Assembly: GCA_946886365.1 (NCBI GenBank)
Contig: CAMPIM010000015.1
Coordinates: forward strand, 1-44,238
DNA: 44,238 nt
Source: an uncultured Novosphingobium sp.
Lineage (GTDB): Bacteria > Pseudomonadota > Alphaproteobacteria > Sphingomonadales > Sphingomonadaceae
Direction of reading: 5' to 3'
The notes under the pieces were generated by a model that was not told where the DNA came from, searched no databases, and saw nothing but the letters and a program-made list of their open reading frames with translations. Positions 25,139 to 33,547 of this stretch are shown here, piece by piece (position 1 is the first letter of the stretch; every line of letters begins with the position of its first letter). A program made the position numbers and the translations under genes.

Positions 25139-27316
25139 ATGTCGACCACAGCCACTCAGATCACCCCGGAAATCGTCGCCGAACATGGCCTTTCGCCGGA
25201 AGAATATGACCGCGTTCTGAACGCCCTCGGCCGCGAGCCGAATCTGACGGAACTGGGCATCTTCTCGGTCATGTGGTCGGAGCATTGCTCCTACAAGTCG
25301 AGCCGCATCCACCTGAAGAAGCTGCCGACGGAAGGCCCGCAAGTCATTTGTGGCCCCGGTGAGAATGCGGGCGTCGTCGACATTGGCGACGGACAGGCGG
25401 CGATCTTCAAGATGGAGAGCCACAACCACCCGTCCTACATCGAGCCCTATCAGGGCGCGGCAACGGGCGTGGGCGGTATCCTACGCGATGTCTTCACCAT
25501 GGGCGCGCGTCCAGTGGCGAACATGAACGCGCTGCGCTTTGGCCGCCCCGATCATCCGAAGATGAAGCATCTCATCAGCGGCGTGGTGCATGGCATCGGC
25601 GGCTACGGCAATTGCGTGGGCGTGCCCACCGTGGGCGGCGAGGTGAATTTCCACCCGGCCTATGACGGCAACATCCTGGTCAATGCGATGACCGTGGGCG
25701 TCGCGGATACCGACAAGATCTTCTATTCGGCCGCCAGCGGCATCGGCAATCCGATCGTCTATGTGGGGTCAAAGACCGGCCGCGACGGCATTCATGGCGC
25801 GACCATGGCGTCTGCGGATTTCGGCGACGACGCCGACGCCAAGCGCCCGACCGTGCAGGTCGGCGATCCCTTCACTGAAAAGCTGCTGATCGAAGCATGC
25901 CTTGAACTCATGGCGTCCGACGCGATCGTCGCGATTCAGGACATGGGCGCGGCGGGCCTTACTTCCTCCTCGGTCGAAATGGCGTCCAAGGGCGGCGTCG
26001 GCATTCAACTCAACATGGACGACGTGCCGCAGCGGGAAACCGGCATGACGGCCTATGAAATGATGCTCTCGGAGAGCCAGGAGCGCATGCTCATGGTACT
26101 CCAGCCGGGCAAGGAATCCTTCGCCGAAGCCATTTTCCGCAAGTGGGAACTGGATTTCGCCGTCATCGGCCATGTGACCGACACGGGCCGCATGGTGCTG
26201 GTGCACAAGGGCGAAACGGTGTGCGACATTCCGCTCGCCCCGCTGGCCGACGATGCGCCGCTCTATGATCGCCCGTCGATGCCGAAGGATGACTATAAGG
26301 CGTGGGCCAAGGTCCAGCCGCTGGGCGAGATCGCTGAAAGCGCGGACATCGGCGCCGACCTCGTCAAGCTGATGGGTTCACCAGACATCGCCAGCCGCCG
26401 CTGGATCTGGGAGCAATATGACCACATGGTCGGCGCCGACACGGTGCAGCGCCCCGGCGGCGACGCGGCAGTGGTGCGCGTCCACGGCTCGCAAAAGGGC
26501 ATCGCGATCAGCACTGATTGCACCCCGCGCTATTGCTATGCCGATCCCTATGAGGGCGGAAAGCAGGCCATCGCCGAATGCTATCGCAACATCTCGGCCG
26601 TCGGCGCGACGCCGCTTGCCGTCACCAACTGCCTGAACTTCGCCAATCCGCAACGGCCGGAAATCATGGCACAGCTCACCGGCTGTCTGGAAGGCATGGG
26701 CGACGCCTGCCGTGCGCTCGACTTCCCCATCGTGTCGGGCAACGTCTCCCTCTACAATGAATCCAAGGCGACGGGCGGCGGCTCGGCAATCCTGCCCACC
26801 CCCGCGATCGGCGGCATCGGCCTGTTGAAGGACGTCGATGTGATGGCGACCGTCGCCTTCAAGCAGGAAGGCGATGCAATCTGGCTCATCGGCGGCGCAG
26901 GCTCGCATCTTGGACAGTCCATTTGGCTGCGGGAAATTCAGGGCCGCGAAGCTGGCGACGCGCCGAAGGTAGACTTGGCCGCCGAACGAGCCAATGCAGA
27001 GACTGTCCGCACGTTGATCGCGCAAGGCAAGGTCAGTGCCGTTCATGATATTTCAGATGGCGGCCTGCTGGTTACCATCGCCGAAATGGCGCTGGCAGGC
27101 GGATTGGGCGCGCAGCTCGACATCGCATTGAACACCGCAGCGGCCTTTGGCGAAGATCAGGGCCGATATGTCGTAACAGCGGCGGCGGGTACGGAAATCG
27201 CCGGGGCAGTCAGGATCGGCACCGTCGGCGGCGACAATGTGGCGGGCGTGAATCTCGCCGACCTGCGCTCTGCGCACGAGGGTTTCTTCCCCAACCTGAT
27301 GGACGCTGAACTGTAA
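25139..27316 (+). CDS. purL: Phosphoribosylformylglycinamidine synthase subunit PurL
   Basis: PurL makes FGAM from FGAR, ATP and ammonia in purine synthesis. At 725 residues it is the small (Bacillus-type) form that needs PurQ and PurS, which are not in this window. [10 protein letters not shown] (47-55, catalytic His49), [17 protein letters not shown] (91-99) and the second-half SGNVSLYNE and VHDISDGGL motifs are present. The ATG at 25139 is preferred over an upstream TTG because homologues start with this sequence and AAAGG lies upstream. It is divergent from DUF805 and converges on the methyltransferase gene. Confidence 0.98.
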   Translation: MSTTATQITPEIVAEHGLSPEEYDRVLNALGREPNLTELGIFSVMWSEHCSYKSSRIHLKKLPTEGPQVICGPGENAGVVDIGDGQAAIFKMESHNHPSYIEPYQGAATGVGGILRDVFTMGARPVANMNALRFGRPDHPKMKHLISGVVHGIGGYGNCVGVPTVGGEVNFHPAYDGNILVNAMTVGVADTDKIFYSAASGIGNPIVYVGSKTGRDGIHGATMASADFGDDADAKRPTVQVGDPFTEKLLIEACLELMASDAIVAIQDMGAAGLTSSSVEMASKGGVGIQLNMDDVPQRETGMTAYEMMLSESQERMLMVLQPGKESFAEAIFRKWELDFAVIGHVTDTGRMVLVHKGETVCDIPLAPLADDAPLYDRPSMPKDDYKAWAKVQPLGEIAESADIGADLVKLMGSPDIASRRWIWEQYDHMVGADTVQRPGGDAAVVRVHGSQKGIAISTDCTPRYCYADPYEGGKQAIAECYRNISAVGATPLAVTNCLNFANPQRPEIMAQLTGCLEGMGDACRALDFPIVSGNVSLYNESKATGGGSAILPTPAIGGIGLLKDVDVMATVAFKQEGDAIWLIGGAGSHLGQSIWLREIQGREAGDAPKVDLAAERANAETVRTLIAQGKVSAVHDISDGGLLVTIAEMALAGGLGAQLDIALNTAAAFGEDQGRYVVTAAAGTEIAGAVRIGTVGGDNVAGVNLADLRSAHEGFFPNLMDAEL

Positions 27317-27326
27317 GCGCCAACGC

Positions 27327-27355
27327 ACATGGCTCCTGCCCAGCAGAAGCCATGT
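27327..27355. terminator. Possible bidirectional terminator hairpin after purL
   Basis: ACATGGCT (27327-27334) pairs with 27348-27355 around a 13-base loop in the short spacer between two converging genes. There is no T-tract, so the role is uncertain. Confidence 0.35.
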
Positions 27356-28122
27356 CAGGCAGGCCGGGTCACCCGTCCGAACAATATCTGATAGACGTCA
27401 GCGCCATCTCCGGCATCGAAGGCAGCCATCACCTTCTTCAGTTCTTTCGGCGAAAGCGGTTTCCGACCGTCGCTCGACACCACCGCGCCAATGCCTTTCA
27501 AATGAGAAATCAGGCCACGCGCCCCGGTGCAGCTGAGCGGACAAGTTTCGTCAAAGGCGAAGGCATCCTCATATCGGCGCAGCATTGAGGACAGGTCATC
27601 GAGCGAGGGATAATCGGGCACGCCGGGAACAAGGCCGCAAGCCTGATGAGCTGCTCGCCAACGGCCAAAACTCTCCTTTCCCATGGTAGAAAAGATCAGG
27701 CTGCCACCCGGCCTTAACAACCCAACCAGGCGAGCGATGGCTTCTTCGAGAACGTCGAACCATTGAAAGGCGAGACTCGACAGGATGAGGTCGAACCACT
27801 CCCCCTCGAACGGCGGAGCTTCGCCATCCATGGCAAGAAACGTCCCCGCGACGAACGCCCCTGTAGCCGTTCGAGCAAGCATTTCCGGCGAAATGTCAGT
27901 GACCACCAGTTCTGCCCTCGGCCAGCGCTGCTGAATATCGCGAGTCAGCAGGCCCGTGCCGCAACCAATCTCAAGGATGCGCCCCACTCCGCTGGGCTTC
28001 TGTCGCTGAGCAAGGTCGGCGACCAGCGCCGCCGCCGCGCGTTGGGGACCGGCATGATCTTCGTAATGGCCGACCGCCGCGCCGAACGCTTCGCTTATCC
28101 GTTGCTTGCGGCCGCTGTTCAT
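27355..28122 (-). CDS. SAM-dependent methyltransferase, BioC-like
   Basis: 255 residues with a class I Rossmann fold. The SAM motif is ILEIGCGTGLLT, followed by LVVTDISPEML and the acidic ILSSLAFQWFDVL segment. That last stretch and the start RISEAFGAAVGHYEDHAGPQ resemble malonyl-ACP O-methyltransferase BioC, which opens biotin synthesis. No bio genes are adjacent, so BioC is a likely but unproven assignment. The ATG at 28122 fits homologues; an ATG at 28134 is possible. Neither has a clear Shine-Dalgarno. Confidence 0.78.
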   Translation of the reverse strand: MNSGRKQRISEAFGAAVGHYEDHAGPQRAAAALVADLAQRQKPSGVGRILEIGCGTGLLTRDIQQRWPRAELVVTDISPEMLARTATGAFVAGTFLAMDGEAPPFEGEWFDLILSSLAFQWFDVLEEAIARLVGLLRPGGSLIFSTMGKESFGRWRAAHQACGLVPGVPDYPSLDDLSSMLRRYEDAFAFDETCPLSCTGARGLISHLKGIGAVVSSDGRKPLSPKELKKVMAAFDAGDGADVYQILFGRVTRPA

Positions 28123-28181
28123 GGCTAGTCGCATGACAGAGCCCCGCCGACTTTGCCAGCGTCTTTAAGGAACCTCGCCGC

Positions 28182-29426
28182 ATGTCTCCTCCTTCATCCC
28201 GGATTGCCGCCATGGACGTGCTGCGCGGGTGCGCCGTCATGGGCATATTGTGGATGAATATCAGCGCCTTTGCCCTGCCGCAGACGGCCTATTTCAATCC
28301 GACCGCTGTTGGCCCGCTGTCCGTGGGCGATAAACTGTTCTGGCTCATCAGCTTCCTGTTTTTCGACGGAAAGATGCGGGCTCTTTTTTCGATATTGTTC
28401 GGCGCTTCCATGCTGTTGTTGATTGATCGGGAAGAGATGGAGGGGCGTGATGGGCAGCGAGCGCAAATCATTCGGGCGGCTTGGTTGTTCATCTTCGGCC
28501 TTGCCCACTATCTGCTGCTATGGGCAGGCGACATATTGATGAACTATGCCCTGATTGGGCTGATCGCGATGCTGTTCGTCCGCAAAGAACCGTTGGCGCT
28601 CATCAAATGGGCCTTCTTCTTCTTCCTCGCGCATTTTCTGATCTGCGCGCTGTTCATATTCAGCATCCACGGATGGGCAGACGCGGCCGTCGCACCAAGC
28701 GCGACCGCCAGCATCCGGGATAGCTTCGCGCAATATATCGGACCATTCACCAACCCCGATGACCCTGCCATCCGGCAGGAGATCGTCACCTATCGCGGCA
28801 GCTTCGCAGCCATTCTGACGCATCATTTACACCTTTTCGTCCACGATTGGTGGTGGACCTTCTTCATGAGCGCATTCGACACTCTTGGGTTCATGCTCAT
28901 GGGCATGGCGATGCTTAAGGGCGGCTTCCTGACCGGACGATGGGAAGCGGAGCAATATTGGCGCACTGCCCGCCACTGCTTCCTGGTTGGATTGCCACCC
29001 ATGGCGGCGCTCGCGGGCTGGCTACTCTGGCAAAACTTCCCTGTTGTTCCGTCCATAGGCGTGTCGCTTGCCTGGTCATTTCCTTTCCGCATCCCGCTTG
29101 CGGCGGGCTGGGCGGCACTGATTCTGTGGGTCTTCACGCGACATCGACAGAGCCGCATGACGATGGCAGTCGCGCGTACGGGGCGCCTCGCTCTCAGCAA
29201 TTATCTCGGCACCAGTCTCATCATGTGTGCTGTCTTCTATGGTTGGGGACTAGGGCTATTTTCGCATCTCCGGCCGTTGGAACTGCCGCTGGCGGTGCTG
29301 TGTGGATGGCTGTTCATGCTTGCTTGGTCGATAGCATGGATGTCCCGATTCGCCATAGGACCCTTGGAATGGCTATGGCGAAGCTTGGCTCGCGGCAAAG
29401 CGCAAAAGATTCGCAACAGCATCTAA
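28182..29426 (+). CDS. DUF418 family membrane protein
   Basis: 414 residues with about ten membrane segments. The start RIAAMDVLRGCAVMGILWMNI and the later ALSNYLGTSLIMCAVFYGWGLGLF are DUF418 signatures. The family is annotated as membrane or transport-like without a proven function. AAGGA lies about ten bases before the ATG. It is divergent from the methyltransferase gene with a short shared spacer. Confidence 0.88.
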   Translation: MSPPSSRIAAMDVLRGCAVMGILWMNISAFALPQTAYFNPTAVGPLSVGDKLFWLISFLFFDGKMRALFSILFGASMLLLIDREEMEGRDGQRAQIIRAAWLFIFGLAHYLLLWAGDILMNYALIGLIAMLFVRKEPLALIKWAFFFFLAHFLICALFIFSIHGWADAAVAPSATASIRDSFAQYIGPFTNPDDPAIRQEIVTYRGSFAAILTHHLHLFVHDWWWTFFMSAFDTLGFMLMGMAMLKGGFLTGRWEAEQYWRTARHCFLVGLPPMAALAGWLLWQNFPVVPSIGVSLAWSFPFRIPLAAGWAALILWVFTRHRQSRMTMAVARTGRLALSNYLGTSLIMCAVFYGWGLGLFSHLRPLELPLAVLCGWLFMLAWSIAWMSRFAIGPLEWLWRSLARGKAQKIRNSI

Positions 29427-29481
29427 TATTCTATTGCGACCCATTATCATTTGAGATATTTCCCGAGTCAGGGAGAGCCTC

Positions 29482-29652
29482 ATGGTCGTCTGTGTCTGCA
29501 ATGCCATTAGCGAAAAGGATCTGAAGGAAGCCGTGCGGGGCGGCGCCGATACCCCTTGCAGCGCCTATGCTCGCCTCGGCCGTCGGCCCAAATGCGGCCA
29601 ATGCGTACCTTTCGCCCGCACGCTGATAGCTGCCGAACGCGCTACCGCCTGA
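29482..29652 (+). CDS. bfd: Bacterioferritin-associated ferredoxin
   Basis: A 56-residue protein. Bfd delivers electrons through a [2Fe-2S] cluster to bacterioferritin so that stored iron can be released. The four ligands are in place: Cys4 and Cys6 (MVVCVCN) and Cys38 and Cys41 (PKCGQC), the BFD/Fer2_BFD spacing. GGGAGAG precedes the ATG. It lies 158 bases upstream of bfr on the same strand, the expected partner. Confidence 0.92.
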   Translation: MVVCVCNAISEKDLKEAVRGGADTPCSAYARLGRRPKCGQCVPFARTLIAAERATA

Positions 29653-29747
29653 TTTGATTGCGTGACATCCGCAGCGGACGTCCCTCTTTTGCCGCGAACT
29701 CGACGCAATAGCGGCTTGCAAAATCCCCCTTTTCTGCGGCTTTCCGG

Positions 29748-29776
29748 TTAACAAAGCCCCGCGATGGCCCTATAGT
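29748..29776 (+). promoter_or_regulatory. Putative promoter for bfr
   Basis: TTAACA (29748-29753) and TATAGT (29771-29776) with a 17-base spacer lie 34 bases before the bfr ATG. This suggests bfr can be expressed apart from bfd. Confidence 0.55.
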
Positions 29777-29810
29777 TACGGCTTCATTCCAATAGCCCGA
29801 GGACAGCGCC

Positions 29811-30290
29811 ATGAAGGGTGACTCAAAAGTCATCGACTATCTCAACGAGGTTCTCAAGAATGAGCTGACCGCGATCAATCAATATTTCCTGCATTACCGT
29901 ATGCTCGATCATTGGGGCATCGAGAAGCTAGCCAAATTCGAATATGAAGAGTCGATCGATGAGATGAAGCATGCCGACAAGGTGGCGGAACGCATCCTCT
30001 TCCTCGACGGCTTGCCCAATTTCCAGCTGCTTGGCCGCTTGAAAATCGGCGAAACGGTCGAAGAAGTGCTGAAGGCCGATCTTGAGCTGGAATATGAGGC
30101 GCTCCCAGTTCTGAAAGACGCCATCGCCCATTGCGAGACAGTGCGCGATTATGTCAGCCGCGACCTGTTCCAGTTGATCCTCGAAAGCGAGGAAGAGCAT
30201 GTCGACACGCTAGAAACCCAGTTCGAAATGATCGAACGCATGGGCATTCAGAACTACATTCAGCTGCAGAGCAAAGCCAGGGAAGAGTGA
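29811..30290 (+). CDS. bfr: Bacterioferritin
   Basis: A 24-subunit iron store. The 159-residue protein has all the ferroxidase ligands at the same numbers as in E. coli: Glu18, Glu51, His54, Glu94, Glu127, His130. Met52 for haem binding is present, so this is a haem-type Bfr. GAGG lies eight bases before the ATG. A possible own promoter lies upstream, and bfd precedes it. A hairpin follows the stop. Confidence 0.98.
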   Translation: MKGDSKVIDYLNEVLKNELTAINQYFLHYRMLDHWGIEKLAKFEYEESIDEMKHADKVAERILFLDGLPNFQLLGRLKIGETVEEVLKADLELEYEALPVLKDAIAHCETVRDYVSRDLFQLILESEEEHVDTLETQFEMIERMGIQNYIQLQSKAREE

Positions 30291-30293
30291 TTC

Positions 30294-30328
30294 GGCGGGC
30301 GGGCCATGCCGTTAGCCCGCCCTATTTT
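30294..30328. terminator. Hairpin between converging bfr and mutT
   Basis: GGCGGGC (30294-30300) pairs with GCCCGCC (30315-30321) across a 14-base loop, followed on the plus strand by CTATTTTA. It could end bfr transcripts; the loop is long, so strength is uncertain. Confidence 0.5.
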
Positions 30329-30734
30329 AGATCAGCGAATCGAGCAGGCCAATCAACGGCAGGTCCGCCGGCGGCATATCCAGCGCATACATCTGGTTGG
30401 GCCGGACCCATTTAAGTTCCGTGGCATGCCGCGCCTCGGGCAGGCCCTCCCATTTTCGGCAAACATAGAGCAGAAGCAACAAGTGCCGATCTCCTAGCGC
30501 CTCACTGGCGAAAGCTGCGGGCGCAAGGCAACTTGTGTGCGTGCGGATGCCGAGTTCTTCTTCTAACTCTCGGACAAGTGCAGCCTCCGGGGTTTCACTT
30601 TCCTCCAACTTGCCCCCAGGAAATTCCCACAGCCCCGCCATCGCCTTACCAGGCGGGCGTTGCTGAAGCAGCACCCGGCCATCGGCATCGACAAGTGCTG
30701 CAGCCACTACCAACAGGGGATGAATTGTCGTCAT
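30327..30734 (-). CDS. mutT: (Deoxy)nucleoside triphosphate pyrophosphohydrolase, MutT-like
   Basis: MutT removes 8-oxo-dGTP from the nucleotide pool. The Nudix box is complete: Gly41, Glu47, then REXXEE at 55-60. LLQQRPPGKAMAGLWEFPGGKLE is typical of MutT proteins. Length is 135 residues. It stands alone, converging on bfr. Some Nudix proteins of this shape act on other substrates, so the name rests on similarity. Confidence 0.9.
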   Translation of the reverse strand: MTTIHPLLVVAAALVDADGRVLLQQRPPGKAMAGLWEFPGGKLEESETPEAALVRELEEELGIRTHTSCLAPAAFASEALGDRHLLLLLYVCRKWEGLPEARHATELKWVRPNQMYALDMPPADLPLIGLLDSLI

Positions 30735-30814
30735 ATTCGTCCAGCAAAGGGGTTTGTTAACTCTGGCTCTTTTACAAGGCTAAACGGGACTGTCTGCAAT
30801 AAACGGGTGATGCA

Positions 30815-31000
30815 ATGCGCGGGTTGATCAAACGCCTATCCCGATCGAGGTTGTTGCAGTGTCAACGGGGAGCAACCGCAGTCGAATATGGGCTGATCCT
30901 GGCTCTGGTCTGCCTTGCCGCACTCGCGGCGATATCGAATGTCGCGACCAAAACTACAAACATGTGGAACAACGTCTCCACAGAGGTTCTCGCGCATTAA
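30815..31000 (+). CDS. Flp/Fap-type pilin (copy 1)
   Basis: A 61-residue class III (type IVb) prepilin. A basic leader of 19 residues ends in Gly19, then ATAVEYGLILALV, with Glu at +5 and Tyr at +6 of the mature protein, the prepilin peptidase (TadV/CpaA) site of Flp pilins. A single hydrophobic helix follows. The leader contains one Cys and is longer and more basic than that of the second copy. The Shine-Dalgarno is weak. A second Flp gene lies 136 bases downstream. No tad/cpa assembly genes are in the window. Confidence 0.9.
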   Translation: MRGLIKRLSRSRLLQCQRGATAVEYGLILALVCLAALAAISNVATKTTNMWNNVSTEVLAH

Positions 31001-31136
31001 CCATCAATATCTAACACTTCCTTCGCGCCATTAAATCTTTGTCAACCTAACTCCCATAAACCGTCCATAGCTGACCTATTTCAAGCGGGGCGGCCGGGTA
31101 GTTAAACGGGATTTTTTCTAGTCAAGGAGACTTCAC

Positions 31137-31298
31137 ATGAAGTTCGTTCGCAAGATGCTGAGGAATGAAAAGGGTGCAACCGCCATCGAGTATGGCCTGA
31201 TCGCAGCTCTGATCGCTGTCGCCGCCATCGGCGCAATGACCAGCCTCGGCGGCAAGCTGGGTAACACCTTCAATAAAGTTTCGGCCAACATGAACTGA
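31137..31298 (+). CDS. Flp/Fap-type pilin (copy 2)
   Basis: A 53-residue prepilin: leader MKFVRKMLRNEKG, cleavage after Gly13, then ATAIEYGLIAALIAVAAIG with Glu5 and Tyr6 of the mature pilin. The mature part is about 40 residues, similar to copy 1 but better conserved in the Flp tail (LGGKLGNTFNKVSANMN). A strong AAGGAGA site six bases before the ATG, and a very strong terminator after the stop, point to high expression. This is the likely major pilin; copy 1 may be a minor one (inference). Confidence 0.92.
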   Translation: MKFVRKMLRNEKGATAIEYGLIAALIAVAAIGAMTSLGGKLGNTFNKVSANMN

Positions 31299-31312
31299 TT
31301 TCGAAACCTTTT

Positions 31313-31348
31313 AAAAAAGGCGGCGGGAGCGATCCCGCCGCCTTTTTT
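31313..31348 (+). terminator. Very strong intrinsic terminator after flp copy 2
   Basis: A perfect 16-bp stem, 31313-31328 with 31333-31348, around the loop GCGA: ten G+C-rich pairs flanked by six A-T pairs, giving a T6 tract on the plus strand (and T6 on the minus strand too). It starts 14 bases after the pilin stop. Confidence 0.95.
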
Positions 31349-31669
31349 ATGTCTTCTCATCGGCTCTTCTGAAGGGTTAGGCAATAATCTTGACCCGTGG
31401 GCAGACCGCAGCACGCTTTGCACGGTCAAGGCGTTGAGAGTCGGAAAGCGTTCCAACAGATAATCTGTATAAGCCATGCGTCGGCTAATCGATTGCACGT
31501 CACCTGCCTCGGTGATCACCACGCGGACGCACGCTGCTTTATGGCAATGGCGCCCTGTTCAGTGATTCGCATGACGCACTGGTCGATGGACGTCACCGTC
31601 TGACACGCTCAACCTATTACCGGGACGAAACGACGTTCCGGATGTATGTTCCCGGAGAGCAGTCTTAGA
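31349..31669. other. Intergenic stretch without a supportable gene
   Basis: About 320 bases between the pilin terminator and the accA stop. I find no start with a Shine-Dalgarno, no convincing product and no clear repeat. A minus-strand reading frame around 31390-31520 (AYTDYLLERFPTLNALTVQS) has a protein-like look, but the frame has no good start and an upstream stop. A degraded gene fragment is possible. Confidence 0.5.
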
Positions 31670-32614
31670 TCAAGCGCCGATGGCGAGGAACTTATCAGCC
31701 CGGTCAGTACGAAGATCCTGCGGGCTCAATCCGGCAAGGGAATCCAACTCTTCGCCAATGGCGGCGCCCAGGCTGGCGATCGCCTGCACCGGCTCCCGAT
31801 GCGCGCCTCCAATAGGTTCTGCAATGATCCGGTCGATGACACCCAAATCCTTAAGATGCTGGGCGGTAACCTGCATGGCAGTGGCGGCATCGCTCGCCTT
31901 GTTGGCGGTGCGCCACAGGATCGATGCGCAGCCTTCGGGCGATATGACCGAATAGACCGCATGTTCGAACATCAACACCCGGTTCGCAGCGGCCAACGCC
32001 ACCGCGCCGCCGGAGCCACCCTCACCCACTACCGCAGCAATCATGGGCACACCTAGAGCCAAACACTGTTCGGTCGAGCGGGCAATCGCCTCAGCCTGAC
32101 CGCGCTCTTCCGCCTGTACGCCCGGGAACGCCCCCGATGTGTCCACCAATGTGACGACCGGCAGCCCAAAACGGTCAGCCAATTGCATCAGGCGGATCGC
32201 CTTGCGATAGCCTTCAGGCTTCGCCATCCCGAAATTGTGCCGAACGCGGCTGGCAGTGTCGTCACCCTTTTCATGACCGATCACCATGACGCGGCGGTCA
32301 CCCAGCATCGCTAGACCGCCAATGATCGCCTGATCATCTGAAAACGCGCGGTCACCGGCAAGGGGCATGAAATTGTCGAACATGCCCGCGACATAATCCT
32401 TGAAGTGCGGGCGATCGGGATGACGGGCAACCTGGGTTTTCTGCCAAGGCGTCAACTTGGCATATGTGTCCACAAGCACCTTGGTCGCGCGCTGTTCAAG
32501 CTTATCGATCTCATCGCCGATATCGATGTCACCGGCGCTGGCCGTAGCGCGCAATTCGATGACACGCGCCTCTAGCTCGGCGATAGGTTTTTCAAATTCC
32601 AGAAAGCTAACCAT
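31670..32614 (-). CDS. accA: Acetyl-CoA carboxylase carboxyltransferase subunit alpha
   Basis: With AccD it transfers CO2 from carboxybiotin to acetyl-CoA, the first step of fatty acid synthesis. The 314-residue protein shows the N-terminal helical hairpin ([16 protein letters not shown]), [13 protein letters not shown] stretch [41 protein letters not shown] and [21 protein letters not shown]. It follows xerD by 11 bases on the same strand. No clear Shine-Dalgarno is seen. Confidence 0.97.
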   Translation of the reverse strand: MVSFLEFEKPIAELEARVIELRATASAGDIDIGDEIDKLEQRATKVLVDTYAKLTPWQKTQVARHPDRPHFKDYVAGMFDNFMPLAGDRAFSDDQAIIGGLAMLGDRRVMVIGHEKGDDTASRVRHNFGMAKPEGYRKAIRLMQLADRFGLPVVTLVDTSGAFPGVQAEERGQAEAIARSTEQCLALGVPMIAAVVGEGGSGGAVALAAANRVLMFEHAVYSVISPEGCASILWRTANKASDAATAMQVTAQHLKDLGVIDRIIAEPIGGAHREPVQAIASLGAAIGEELDSLAGLSPQDLRTDRADKFLAIGA

Positions 32615-32625
32615 GGCCGACGGCG

Positions 32626-33543
32626 TTAGGGGGCAGATGCTTCTTCGTCAACGAAACGATGGCGCATTGTCGCCAGTGGATGACGGCTGTTGACCAGTTC
32701 GACCAGTCGGCGGCTATCGACATGGGTGTAGATTTGCGTCGTGCCGATATCGGCATGGCCAAGCATCGACTGCAACGCGCGCAGGTCCGCCCCCCCTTCC
32801 AATAGGTGCGTGGCGAAGGCATGGCGCAGCACGTGGGGACTGACCCGCTGCGGAGCGATACCGGCGGCGGCGGCCAGTTGCTTCACCAACTGATAGAGCC
32901 GAATGCGGCTAAGATAAGTTTTCCCCGACGGAAACAGCCAGGGACTCTCAGCAGAGACATGCGGCAACCACTTGGAAACGGCGGCCCGCGCCCGATCCGA
33001 TATCGGCACGAGTCGCTCGCGCGCGCCCTTGCCCTTCAAAATCAGGAACGGCCGATCCGCTGCCAGCGCGCGACGGGGCAAGGATACCAGTTCGGTAGCC
33101 CGTAAACCGGAACCATATAACAGCTCGATCAGGGCGGACAGACGAATATCCAACGCGGTAGGATGCTCGATCGCCAGTTTCTGTTCGATCAAGGCAAAGA
33201 GTGATTCGACTTCCTGCGCGGACAATATCTTCGGCAGGGACCTTCGCGTTGCGGGGCGTGGTAGCGCCGTGGAAGGATTGTCGGCCCGCAGCCCCTCTTC
33301 TTCCAGAAAGCCGTAAAATGCGCGCAGTGCGGAGACTTTTCGCGCAACGGACGAAGCCGCCAGCTCCGCCCAGGCCGTGGCCAAGCCCCCAACGGTTTCC
33401 TTCGTCGCGATCGAGAGGCCACCCAAAATCGCCGCCGCGCCTTCCAGGTCGGCGCGGTAGGCCAGCAGGGTGTTGCGCGATGCCCCCCGTTCAGCAGCCA
33501 TCATTTCCAGAAAACGACCGATCAGCGCGCCATCTTCTCCCAT
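32626..33543 (-). CDS. xerD: Tyrosine recombinase XerD
   Basis: With XerC it resolves chromosome dimers at dif under FtsK control. The 305-residue protein has the N-terminal SAM-like DNA-binding domain and a catalytic domain with Arg148, Lys172, His237, Arg240, His263 and Tyr272. Spacing of the Arg-His-Tyr triad (23 and 9) equals that in E. coli XerD. There are no phage or integron features around it and the host operon is housekeeping, so it is the chromosomal Xer protein, not a mobile integrase. It starts 4 bases after the stop of the upstream 603-residue gene. Confidence 0.93.
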   Translation of the reverse strand: MGEDGALIGRFLEMMAAERGASRNTLLAYRADLEGAAAILGGLSIATKETVGGLATAWAELAASSVARKVSALRAFYGFLEEEGLRADNPSTALPRPATRRSLPKILSAQEVESLFALIEQKLAIEHPTALDIRLSALIELLYGSGLRATELVSLPRRALAADRPFLILKGKGARERLVPISDRARAAVSKWLPHVSAESPWLFPSGKTYLSRIRLYQLVKQLAAAAGIAPQRVSPHVLRHAFATHLLEGGADLRALQSMLGHADIGTTQIYTHVDSRRLVELVNSRHPLATMRHRFVDEEASAP

Positions 33544-33547
33544 GAGA

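Noticed and set aside
31133..31522. Minus-strand frame antisense to flp copy 2 and its terminator
   Set aside because: It crosses a strong terminator and the pilin gene; only its upstream part looked protein-like and that part has no usable start.
32626..33543. Tyrosine recombinase as a mobile-element integrase
   Set aside because: Catalytic residue positions match chromosomal XerD, the neighbours are housekeeping genes, and there is no tRNA target, excisionase or direct repeat next to it.
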